From: Fangia hongkongensis FSC776 = DSM 21703
GTDB lineage: Bacteria > Pseudomonadota > Gammaproteobacteria > Francisellales > Francisellaceae
Assembly (NCBI RefSeq): GCF_000379445.1
Contig: NZ_KB902273.1
Coordinates: 62,001-126,000 of the forward strand
DNA: 64,000 bases
Direction: 5' to 3'
Numbering within the stretch: position 1 is the stretch's first letter; each line of letters starts with the position of its first letter. Shown here piece by piece: positions 20,016 to 30,023 of the stretch. The notes beneath the pieces were generated by a model that was not told where the DNA came from, made no database searches, and was given only the letters and a program-made list of their open reading frames with translations. Position numbers and translations under genes: made by a program.

Positions 20016-21049
20016 ATTGTTTTCTCCAGTATATGATTGGTTATCACTTGTTTACATAAAACGGGGGATAGTAAATATCCATGGCGGTAAAATCCATTGA
20101 TAGAAATTATATTATCATGAATTATACTTTTAGGCATACCGGTGTTAAAAGTTGGTCTCACCTGAGCATATGTTTTAACAACACGCGCTTCTAAGAATTG
20201 ATGAGAAATAACACTTAAAGCACTTAAAAGATCCATCATGCTTTTGAGCGAAATATCAGAATAGTCATCATTTTGGATAATGCTTGCCCCAATATAATAA
20301 TGATGATTTTTTCTTGGCACGATATAAAGTGGATAACGTGGATGGCAAAGTCTTATAACATTTTGTATATGAACATTTGGTGCATGAATCAAAAGTGCTT
20401 CTCCCCTGATACCATAAAGATTAGGTAGATTTTCCTTCGCGCCCATTCCTCGAGTATCGATAACCCAATCATATTGTTGTTTTAATGTATTAATTTCTGC
20501 GGAGCAAATATCTCGATTGGTGTAAATTCTCACTTTTTCTTTTGCCATGGCAAAAAAATCGCAGCTTTGTTTAAAGAATAAATCGGTATCAACATATCCT
20601 TCACCATCGACTTCAATATAGTGATTTAAAAGGTTATAGTTAAAGGCATTTTTATCAATTTCTTCACGACAAAGCTCCTTTTCTTTTAGAAGCGTGTGAT
20701 TAATATCAAACCCATAGATCTTTTGTTTAAACGCATTAAACTCATTTTTGTCATATTGGTGTGCCAAAACCCATGTTTTAGATAAAGAAAAAATCTTTTC
20801 TTGCAATAATTGATTGAAACACGACCAGATAGGAATGCTTTTTTGACCTAGATGATACAGATCAATATTATTCTCTATTAGCTCACAGATTGGGGCAACC
20901 ATGCCTGCTGCGGCATGGCCACAACTTGTGTTACCATTAAAATCATTCGATTTTTCATAAAAATCTAATGAGATATTGTTGATCTCAGTTAGTAGCGTCA
21001 ATCCCATTACTCTACCAACAAGACCACTGCCAATAATTGCGATTTTCAT
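20012..21049 (-). CDS. thiO: Glycine oxidase ThiO (FAD-dependent)
   Basis: 345 residues. The N-terminal FAD-binding Rossmann motif is IAIIGSGLVGRVMGLTL, with a D-amino-acid-oxidase-like fold and C-terminal segment SINGFYRHGYLLSP. In thi operons this family oxidises glycine to the imine (dehydroglycine) needed by ThiG, an oxygen-dependent alternative to the radical enzyme ThiH. The sequence is fairly diverged, but position between thiC and thiS supports the role. Confidence 0.85.
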   Translation of the reverse strand: MKIAIIGSGLVGRVMGLTLLTEINNISLDFYEKSNDFNGNTSCGHAAAGMVAPICELIENNIDLYHLGQKSIPIWSCFNQLLQEKIFSLSKTWVLAHQYDKNEFNAFKQKIYGFDINHTLLKEKELCREEIDKNAFNYNLLNHYIEVDGEGYVDTDLFFKQSCDFFAMAKEKVRIYTNRDICSAEINTLKQQYDWVIDTRGMGAKENLPNLYGIRGEALLIHAPNVHIQNVIRLCHPRYPLYIVPRKNHHYYIGASIIQNDDYSDISLKSMMDLLSALSVISHQFLEARVVKTYAQVRPTFNTGMPKSIIHDNIISINGFYRHGYLLSPVLCKQVITNHILEKTI

Positions 21050-21050
21050 G

Positions 21051-22919
<1,869 letters not shown>

Positions 22920-22969
22920 TTATGTTACACGCAAGAAGAAGGCAAAAAACAGTTTTTGTGATAAATGAC

Positions 22970-23063
22970 AACTTCCTACGCTAGTATTAACTAGATCAGG
23001 TACAAAGGGTTGCTTTCGCTCTCAGCCGTATCACATTATAAGTGTTAGCGGCACCCCTGTTGC
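22970..23063 (-). promoter_or_regulatory. TPP riboswitch (THI element) controlling thiCOSG
   Basis: On the minus strand the leader reads ACAGGGGTGCC (23060-23050), CGGCTGAGAG, ACCC, TGTACCTGATCTAGTTAATACTAGCG (in part) and GCGTAGGAAG (ending 22972). These are the conserved pieces of the TPP aptamer. It lies about 70 bases before thiC. The region between contains no obvious terminator with a T-run, so control by hiding the thiC ribosome site is more likely than premature termination (inference). Confidence 0.96.
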
Positions 23064-23420
23064 AAGTAAACTCTTACAATTTACTTCCAGCACATAATAG
23101 CGTAAAAATAGGCTGATCGGAAATAGAAAATCGAAAAGCTTGTTTTCTTTTGCAATAAATCTACATAAATGATATTTTTGTAGGTTGAGGTGGTGTGGAT
23201 ATTGAAACTTTTAATATCAGTTTTTAGATTGTTTTCTGTGTTGTATACACAGAAGCAGATAACCATTTTTGACATTAAATCTCAAAGTAAATAACAGGTT
23301 GTATAGTCAATATTGAATGTATACCACTCGCGAATCATTTTGCGGGTGGTATATAGTGTCAGTGATCTTTGCAAAGCTGGATCTATTCTATGAGTGAACT
23401 TTTTAGAAGACAGGAGAGAT
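23064..23420. other. Gene-free spacer between the thi and pxp operons
   Basis: About 350 bp, AT-rich, between divergent operons. It holds a perfect 8-bp hairpin TTCTGTGT-TGTAT-ACACAGAA at 23234-23254 that could be an operator, and the short repeat element at 23322-23351. A 64-codon minus-strand frame (23081-23275) has no ribosome site or familiar features and is treated as noise. Promoters for thiC (minus) and pxpA (plus) must lie here, but I cannot place them with confidence. Confidence 0.5.
23322..23351. repeat. 30-bp internally deleted copy of the MITE-like element
   Basis: TACCACTCGC ... GCGGGTGGTA, an imperfect palindrome flanked by TA on both sides (23320-23321, 23352-23353). Its first 20 bases equal the reverse complement of the right end of the element at 53639-53801, and its last 10 equal the reverse complement of that element's left end. 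The junction falls in TTTGCGG, a 7-mer present near both ends of the long copy. It lies about 70 bp upstream of pxpA. Confidence 0.7.
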
Positions 23421-24179
23421 ATGAAAATAGATTTAAATTGTGATATGGGAGAGCATTTTGGTGTGTATCGTATTGATGTTAATGAAGATGAGATTATGTC
23501 TAAAATAAGCTCAATTAATATTGCTTGTGGTTTTCATGCGGGAGATCCACATATTATGCATCAAACATTAGATAAGGCAATTAAGTACAATTTAAACATA
23601 GGCGCTCATCCCGGATTACCTGATTTATTAGGGTTTGGTCGAAGAAAAATGGCAATTACTGAAAAAGAAGCCTATGATTTTACGCTTTATCAGATTGGTG
23701 CACTTTTTGGTTTTGTCATGGCAAAAAAAACAAAACTTTCTCATGTTAAACCTCATGGTGCTTTATATAATATGGCTGCTGTAGATAGTAAAATTGCAAC
23801 AGGCATTGCTAATGCAGTATATGACTTTGATCCTAATCTAACCTTATTTGCCTTAAGCGGTAGTGAATTGGCTAAAGCTGGAAATGCACTTGGATTAAAA
23901 GTTGCCAATGAAGTTTTTGCTGATCGCACCTATCAGGAAGATGGAACGCTCACACCACGTTCACAAAAAAACTGTTTTGTTGAGTCCGATGAAAAAGCTG
24001 TATCACAAGTATTATCAATGATTCAGCAATCAAAAGTAATGACAGTAACTGGAAAAGAAATAGAGATAAAAGCAGATACCGTTTGCATTCATGGGGACGG
24101 TGCTCATGCGCTTGAGTTTGTTCAAGCGCTGAATCAATCACTACTGCAATCATCGATTGAAATTGCAGCAATTAGTTAA
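23421..24179 (+). CDS. pxpA: 5-oxoprolinase subunit A (LamB/YcsF family)
   Basis: 252 residues. Family motifs: MKIDLNCDMGEHFG, NIACGFHAGDPHIM, IGAHPGLPDLLGFGRR, HVKPHGALYNM and ADRTYQEDGTL. Works with PxpB and PxpC in ATP-dependent opening of 5-oxoproline to glutamate. A longer frame starts at 23394, but CAGGAGAG before the ATG at 23421 and the family start MKIDLN fix the shorter one. First gene of the pxp operon. Confidence 0.94.
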   Translation: MKIDLNCDMGEHFGVYRIDVNEDEIMSKISSINIACGFHAGDPHIMHQTLDKAIKYNLNIGAHPGLPDLLGFGRRKMAITEKEAYDFTLYQIGALFGFVMAKKTKLSHVKPHGALYNMAAVDSKIATGIANAVYDFDPNLTLFALSGSELAKAGNALGLKVANEVFADRTYQEDGTLTPRSQKNCFVESDEKAVSQVLSMIQQSKVMTVTGKEIEIKADTVCIHGDGAHALEFVQALNQSLLQSSIEIAAIS

Positions 24180-24290
24180 TGATTCAACTTGGTTATTTGT
24201 AAGCTAAGTGTTCTAAGATAAGCAAGTAATATTTGCTTTATAAATAAGGTTTTATGGCTGAAATATAAGAAAGTTAAAGCTGGAGGGGAT

Positions 24291-25508
24291 ATGAGTGAGT
24301 TAGTACTAGATCGAGCAAGTGACAAAAAGTCAAAAATTAGAAGTTTAATTGGCGCTGCCTTTTTAATGGCAACCTCAGCAATTGGGCCTGGATTTTTAAC
24401 ACAAACCACGGTATTTACCCAAAAGCTTCAAGCTTCTTTGGCTTTTGTTATCGCGATGTCGATTATTATTGATATTATTGTTCAGCTGAATATCTGGCGC
24501 ATCATTGCAGTGACAGAAAGGCGGGCACAAGATATTGCAAATATGGTTGTGCCCGGTTTAGGATATGTTATATCAGCATTAATTGTGCTAGGTGGTTTTG
24601 TTTTTAACATCGGAAATATTGCTGGAGCTGGACTTGGTATACATATTTTATTTCCACAAATCCCGATTGTTGTCGGTGCCCTGATTAGTGCAATTATTGC
24701 CGTTTTTATTTTTGTTAGTAAAGATGCATCCAAGCTTATGGATTATTTTATCCTAGTATTAGGAACAATATTAATTCTTTTGATGCTTTATGTTGCTTAT
24801 CAATCATCTCCCCCTGTTGTATCTGCATTAAAAGCGGTTGTTTTACCTGAATCAATTAGTTTTATGGCGATTGTAACACTTGTTGGCGGTACGGTTGGTG
24901 GATATATTACCTACGCTGGAGGACACCGATTATTAGATGTTGGTGTAAAGGGGAAAAGTGCAATAAAAGTCATTAATAAAAGTGCTATTTCAGCAATTAG
25001 CATTGCTTCAGTCATACGTGTTTTATTGTTTTTAGCGGCGCTTGGTGTCATCTCTCAAGGCGTTAATTTAAATCCCTCGGATCCAGCGGGCTCTGTTTTT
25101 TCGTATGCTGCAGGAGCGATTGGATATAAGTTTTTTGGTTTTGTGCTATGGGCTGCTTCTATTTCTTCGGTTATCGGCGCTGCATATACATCTACCTCAT
25201 TTGTACAAACCTTTCATCCATGGTGCGAGCGCTATAAAAACACATTAATCATTGCTTTTATTGTCATCTCAACCTTGATTTTTGCATCGATCGGTAAGCC
25301 TGTAACAGTGTTGATACTAGCTGGTGCTGTTAATGGTATGATTTTACCTTTAACGCTATTTGTCATGTTGTTAGCAGTGTATAAAAAATCAATAAGGTCA
25401 CACTATCGACACCCTGTTTGGTTAACAGTAACAGGTCTTTTGGTTGTGATTGTGATGGCTTATATGAGTATTGCGGTTATTGGCAATTTAAGTGGAAGCC
25501 TATTTTAG
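24291..25508 (+). CDS. NRAMP-fold transporter of the pxp operon (YcsG-like)
   Basis: 405 residues with about eleven membrane helices. The first-helix segment is SAIGPGFLTQTT, resembling NRAMP helix 1, but the metal-binding DPGN motif is not there. The helix-6 region (AASISSVIGAAYTSTSF) lacks the Met-Pro-His metal motif. B. subtilis has the relative ycsG next to ycsF and kipI/kipA. Loss of metal ligands and the operon context suggest uptake of an organic substrate such as 5-oxoproline (inference). GGAGGGG precedes the ATG at good distance. Confidence 0.85.
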   Translation: MSELVLDRASDKKSKIRSLIGAAFLMATSAIGPGFLTQTTVFTQKLQASLAFVIAMSIIIDIIVQLNIWRIIAVTERRAQDIANMVVPGLGYVISALIVLGGFVFNIGNIAGAGLGIHILFPQIPIVVGALISAIIAVFIFVSKDASKLMDYFILVLGTILILLMLYVAYQSSPPVVSALKAVVLPESISFMAIVTLVGGTVGGYITYAGGHRLLDVGVKGKSAIKVINKSAISAISIASVIRVLLFLAALGVISQGVNLNPSDPAGSVFSYAAGAIGYKFFGFVLWAASISSVIGAAYTSTSFVQTFHPWCERYKNTLIIAFIVISTLIFASIGKPVTVLILAGAVNGMILPLTLFVMLLAVYKKSIRSHYRHPVWLTVTGLLVVIVMAYMSIAVIGNLSGSLF

Positions 25509-25540
25509 TTTTGTGTTGATTGAATAATAGAGAAAATAAA

Positions 25541-26251
25541 ATGAGAGAGTTTTCAATTTGTAGTCTGTCGGATCAAAGCCTTTTGATTCAGTTGGCTGAT
25601 GAGATATCAAAAGAGGGCAATACCAAAGTACAGGCAGTGTATCAATACCTCAAAAATAATCCGATAGAAGGTATTAGAAGTATTACACCGGCATTTAGCA
25701 CGGTGAGCATTCAATATGATGTTTTTGCTGTTAAAAAGCATGCAAAATCGCTTTCAGCTTATGCTTATTTGTACAATAAAATTGAGCATATTTTAGATCA
25801 AATTGAAATTAAAACTAAGGAAAACAAAGGCAAAATAATTGAAGTGCCAGTTTGCTACGATGAAGAGTTTGCGCTTGATTTAAATGAGGTGTCTCAAGCA
25901 AAATCCATGAGTATTAATGAAGTTATAAAACGTCATAGTGAACAGGAATACTATACATATATGTTAGGCTTCTCACCGGGCTTTCCATTTTTAGGTGGCT
26001 TAGATGAAAGTCTTGAAATGCCAAGGAAAAAAACACCCAGAACCCAAATACCCAAAGGCTCAGTGGCGATTGCTGGCAAACAAACTGGTATCTATTCATT
26101 ATCCAGTCCTGGTGGGTGGCAGATTATTGGCAAAACACCACTTACATTATATGATTTTGAAAAAACACCACCAACGCTGATTCAAATGGGGGATACTGTG
26201 CGCTTTATTCCAATAGATAAAAATGAGTTTAATGCATTAATAGGGAAATAA
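25541..26251 (+). CDS. pxpB: 5-oxoprolinase subunit B (KipI-like)
   Basis: 236 residues of the KipI/allophanate-hydrolase-subunit-1 family: MLGFSPGFPFLGGLDESLEMPR, then TPRTQIPKGSVAIAGKQTGIYS and PGGWQIIGKTP. Pairs with PxpC. A TTG-initiated extension from 25520 is possible, but the ATG at 25541 gives the family N-terminus. Its stop lies just before the pxpC ATG. Confidence 0.92.
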   Translation: MREFSICSLSDQSLLIQLADEISKEGNTKVQAVYQYLKNNPIEGIRSITPAFSTVSIQYDVFAVKKHAKSLSAYAYLYNKIEHILDQIEIKTKENKGKIIEVPVCYDEEFALDLNEVSQAKSMSINEVIKRHSEQEYYTYMLGFSPGFPFLGGLDESLEMPRKKTPRTQIPKGSVAIAGKQTGIYSLSSPGGWQIIGKTPLTLYDFEKTPPTLIQMGDTVRFIPIDKNEFNALIGK

Positions 26252-26253
26252 AA

Positions 26254-27252
26254 ATGGGTATTTATGTTAAAAGATCAGGTGCATTAACAACAATTCAGGA
26301 TTTAGGGCGAGAGGGTTATCAGCAATATGGCGTAATACAAGGCGGAGCCATGGATCCATCGAGTGCTCGGTTAAGCAATATTATTGTTGGTAATGATGAA
26401 AATGAGGGGGTACTTGAGCTATGTTTGCTTGGACCAAAGTTAGTCTTTGAAAAAGATTGTTTTATTGCGCTTACAGGTGCTAAGGCTGAGATAAAAATCA
26501 ATGATATTAAAGCTCCACAGGGAAGATTAATTTATATTGAAAAAGGTGCAACGCTTGATATTGGTGCCTTTCAATCAGGGGTATATGGTTATTTAGCGAT
26601 AAGAGGCGGTTTTGAGATTAAAAAGGTATTAGGTAGTAAAAGTACCTATCTTCGTGCTGAAGCTGGCGGTTTTTTGGGAAGAGCGCTTAAAGTAGATGAC
26701 TATTTGAATATACAGGCAACACAAACAGATAAAGCTGGCTTTAATTCTTTAAAAGAGATGATTCAAGCAAAGGGATTCGCTTATAGCAAATGGTCTGTTG
26801 CAAGAAGCTTTTTTTACTATCCTCAAAACATTGAGATTATACGTGTTACTAAGGGATCACAATTTGATTGGTTTGATGAGGATGCAAAGAAGCGATTTTT
26901 CTCAAATAAGTATCAGGTGTCTTCAAAGTCAGATCGAATGGGTTATCGCTTAGAGGGAGAGATGATTAAAAAACGCGATGCAAACAAAGAACTTATTTCA
27001 GAGCCAATTGCACTAGGCTCCATTCAAATACCAAATGATGGCCAACCCATTGTACTTTTAGCTGATAGACAAACCGTAGGAGGTTATCCTAAAATAGCGA
27101 GTGTTATTTTTGCGGATATAGGGAAGTTTGTTCAGCTAAAGCCACATAGTTTTGTTCAGTTTGTTCTGATAAACATAGAAGATGCAGAGAAAAGTTATAT
27201 TCAGGAAATATCTAACTTTAAGCTATTGAAACAGTCTTTAAAATTTATTTAA
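26254..27252 (+). CDS. pxpC: 5-oxoprolinase subunit C (KipA-like)
   Basis: 332 residues of the biotin-dependent-carboxyltransferase/KipA family: GALTTIQDLGREGYQQYGV, GGAMDPSSARLSN, LELCLLGPKLVFE, AIRGGF, and near the end IQIPNDGQPIVLLADRQTVGGYPKI. Completes PxpABC. It starts two bases after pxpB. Normal length. Confidence 0.93.
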   Translation: MGIYVKRSGALTTIQDLGREGYQQYGVIQGGAMDPSSARLSNIIVGNDENEGVLELCLLGPKLVFEKDCFIALTGAKAEIKINDIKAPQGRLIYIEKGATLDIGAFQSGVYGYLAIRGGFEIKKVLGSKSTYLRAEAGGFLGRALKVDDYLNIQATQTDKAGFNSLKEMIQAKGFAYSKWSVARSFFYYPQNIEIIRVTKGSQFDWFDEDAKKRFFSNKYQVSSKSDRMGYRLEGEMIKKRDANKELISEPIALGSIQIPNDGQPIVLLADRQTVGGYPKIASVIFADIGKFVQLKPHSFVQFVLINIEDAEKSYIQEISNFKLLKQSLKFI

Positions 27253-27304
27253 AAGCGGTAGCCTTTATGAGATATCTAGTAACAGCAGGACCCGTACCAC
27301 TAAT

Positions 27305-28444
27305 TTACCAAGTTTTTTGATCCATCCACTTATTGATTTGTGATATCACTAAAGCGCTCTGTGGTAGATTGGCATGTGGCACATTATTAATGACAACATT
27401 AGAAGGTGTTTTAGGGTTATTGTAATAGGTTTTCCAAAATACACTTTTATAAGCAAGTATATAGCTATTGGCTGAGTAAACCGCAATAAGCCCATCATTT
27501 GGTGTATTTCGACAGTCCTTATTTTGCTGATTTTGTGGGTTTCGGCAACTATTAACACAAGACACAATATTCGCAAAAGATGAAAGTACATTTACAGCAG
27601 GAGCATAGCAACTATAAATTGCATTTGCCCAAAGTGCTCCTGAATCCTCAGTATGATTTAAATTACTTGCAATGGAGTAGTATTTTAACTTACTTGCATA
27701 AGGTGCATCTTTTGGCTCGCTGTTTAATTTATATAAGAACGGATCTACATAATCACTATCTTTGGGTACAGCACTATCACTCACTTGTGGAATAACGCCA
27801 TAGGAAAGCATTTGAATTATTTGCTGATTGTATGCTCCAACAATACTTTTAATAATGTCATCCGAAATAAGATTATTCCAAATAGGCTTAAGCCAATCTG
27901 GAACATCATTTCTTACATAAAATGGAATGCCATTATTCGGCCCACCAATCAAAATGGCATGTTGAATATATGGTGCTATATTTTCAGACAAATTTGGGTT
28001 TTCAAGCTCATACCGTGCAATAAGAACCCCCATACTGTGAGCATAGATATCAGTTGAAGTGGCTTGTTTTAAAAGCGGCTGTATTAGCGATGACATTTGC
28101 ATACCAATGGTTTGCAAGATAGTACCATCTGATGGATAGTCAATACCTAACACCATATCATAACAAGGCGAGGTTTTAAGTTGATTGCATGCATATTTGC
28201 TTAAAAGGTGCTCTGCAAGGGTATTAAAGGCTTGAGGGGAGTCTTGGAAACCATGTATGGTGAGAGCAAGATGTTTGCCTTTTACATCTAGGGAGCTTGG
28301 ATTTGAAACGATGATAAATTGTTTTTGATTGGGATTATATTGATAAAGGGAGATAACACTATTGCCATACGCTGTTGCTGAAATAAAAACACTTATAAGC
28401 AGCAAAAAGTGAAAAGCTTGCTTTAGTTTATTCAGATAAATCAT
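27305..28444 (-). CDS. Secreted lipase-like alpha/beta hydrolase
   Basis: 379 residues. A signal peptide (about 1-26, hydrophobic core FHFLLLISVFISATAYG) precedes an alpha/beta-hydrolase domain with oxyanion-region HGFQDSP, nucleophile elbow AHSMG (serine in about the middle of the first half), and a likely catalytic His in NNVPHANLP near the C-terminus. Several cysteines (ACNQLKTSPCYD, CVNSCRNPQNQQNKDC) suggest disulfides in an exported protein. Probably a triacylglycerol lipase or PGAP1-like esterase; substrate unknown. Convergent with pxpC. Confidence 0.75.
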   Translation of the reverse strand: MIYLNKLKQAFHFLLLISVFISATAYGNSVISLYQYNPNQKQFIIVSNPSSLDVKGKHLALTIHGFQDSPQAFNTLAEHLLSKYACNQLKTSPCYDMVLGIDYPSDGTILQTIGMQMSSLIQPLLKQATSTDIYAHSMGVLIARYELENPNLSENIAPYIQHAILIGGPNNGIPFYVRNDVPDWLKPIWNNLISDDIIKSIVGAYNQQIIQMLSYGVIPQVSDSAVPKDSDYVDPFLYKLNSEPKDAPYASKLKYYSIASNLNHTEDSGALWANAIYSCYAPAVNVLSSFANIVSCVNSCRNPQNQQNKDCRNTPNDGLIAVYSANSYILAYKSVFWKTYYNNPKTPSNVVINNVPHANLPQSALVISQINKWMDQKTW

Positions 28445-28481
28445 CGATAGATAACCTTATTGTATCAAGTCTAGTTTAAAC

Positions 28482-29795
28482 TTAAAATATACCGAGTAAA
28501 TATGAAATGCCAAGCAGAGTTATGCTAAGTCCCCATATCCAAAAAAAGGCGTATTTAATATATTTTCCCATTTCTATTCCAGCAAGACCAAGTGCTAACC
28601 AAAGTGCAGGGGAAAAAGGACTGATGAAAGTTCCAATAATATTACCTATAAGCATAGCATAAGCGGTAGATTCAGGTGCTACACCATAGTGAGAGGTGAT
28701 TTGTTCAACGATAGGTAAAAGGGCGAAGTAATATGCATCAGTGTTTAATAAGAGCTCAAATGGCGCACCAAAAAAACCTATGATGATGTGTAAGTGCGGA
28801 ATAATACTTGCCGGTAAAATGCTTACAATACTCGCTGCCAGTGCTTTTAACATTCCAGTACCCTGTAGAATACCTAAAAATACACCGGCGGCTAGAATAA
28901 TAGATGCCATGATAAGTGCACCAGGTGCGTGTGCTTTAATTCTATCCATTTGTTTTTGCACGCTGTTAAAATTAAGAGGGAGCGCAATACTAAGTGCAAT
29001 CATGAACGTTAATTCTGTTGGGAATACTCCGGTGACTAAAAAAGCAATCAGCAGAATCGTAAGCATAAAATTCAGCCAGAGCATTAAACGGCTGGAGGTG
29101 TGATGAAATGTATTAGTTTTATTTGAATCATCATCTAAGAAGCTCTTCCCAATAAAGCCTTTATCTATGTTATAACCTGTTAGAATACGTTTTTTTTCTC
29201 GCTTACCAAGCATAAAGGCAAGGAGGATGAGCACAATCAAAGCAGTAATTTGAAGTGGGATCAGTGGGTGCCATAGTAGTGTTGGATCGGCACCAATGAC
29301 ACTTGCAGCTCTGCCTAATGGTCCTCCCCAAGGAACCATATTCATAATGCTTGCACTGGCACCAACTAATAGTACAAGCAGATAAGGACTCATTTTTAAT
29401 TGCCTATAGATAGGCAATAGCGCTGGAATAGTGATCAAAAAGGTTGAGGCGCCTGAACCATCAAGGTGTGCAATAGCAGCAATAATAACAGTGCCAATTG
29501 CAATCGCGATAACACTACCACTTGAAAGTTTAACAACATATTTTATTAATGGATTAAATAATCCTGCATCTTGCATAATACCAAAATATAAAATAGCAAA
29601 AACAAACATCGTAGCGGTAGGCATAACTTTTATAAGACCAGATCGGAAAAACTCGCCAATATCAGTACCTCCAAAGCCAGCAAAGAGTGCGCCAATAATT
29701 GGAATAAGTATCAGTGCAACAATTGGAAGAACTCGGTTAGTTAACAATAAAATAACAACAGCTAATACTGTAAAAAGACCTATAACACTTAGCAT
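28482..29795 (-). CDS. CitMHS-family citrate/metal:proton symporter
   Basis: 437 residues with about twelve membrane segments. CitMHS hallmarks: LIKVMPTATMFVFAILYFGIMQDAGLF near residues 54-80, HLDGSGASTFLITIPALLP, NMVPWGGPLGRAASVIGAD, and a C-terminal GTFISPFSPALWLALGLAG. Family members import citrate complexed with Mg2+ or Ca2+ together with protons. GGGAGA precedes the ATG. Divergent from polA. Confidence 0.9.
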   Translation of the reverse strand: MLSVIGLFTVLAVVILLLTNRVLPIVALILIPIIGALFAGFGGTDIGEFFRSGLIKVMPTATMFVFAILYFGIMQDAGLFNPLIKYVVKLSSGSVIAIAIGTVIIAAIAHLDGSGASTFLITIPALLPIYRQLKMSPYLLVLLVGASASIMNMVPWGGPLGRAASVIGADPTLLWHPLIPLQITALIVLILLAFMLGKREKKRILTGYNIDKGFIGKSFLDDDSNKTNTFHHTSSRLMLWLNFMLTILLIAFLVTGVFPTELTFMIALSIALPLNFNSVQKQMDRIKAHAPGALIMASIILAAGVFLGILQGTGMLKALAASIVSILPASIIPHLHIIIGFFGAPFELLLNTDAYYFALLPIVEQITSHYGVAPESTAYAMLIGNIIGTFISPFSPALWLALGLAGIEMGKYIKYAFFWIWGLSITLLGISYLLGIF

Positions 29796-30023
29796 ATTTC
29801 TCCCTTTTTGAGTAAAATTAGATGTATAAATACAAACCTTATTACTACCATAAAACTTACATCAACACCAATCACAAATTGTTTAAGTGGTTATTTTACC
29901 TTTCAGGCTTGCATGCTTTTAATAGTTAAGCTTTGAGCAATGATTAATAGCAAACTTAAATGCCAAAATATTCCATGAGTGGTATAGTACTATCTATGCT
30001 GATATTGATATCTATTTGAAATA

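Noticed and set aside
23081-23275. 64-codon minus-strand frame between thi and pxp operons
   Set aside because: No ribosome site, aromatic and Cys-rich low-quality content, no familiar motif; sits in a promoter region.
29965-29990. GAGTGGTATAG sequence upstream of polA resembling the MITE right end
   Set aside because: Only about a dozen bases match cleanly, with no partner end nearby; could be chance or part of the polA promoter.
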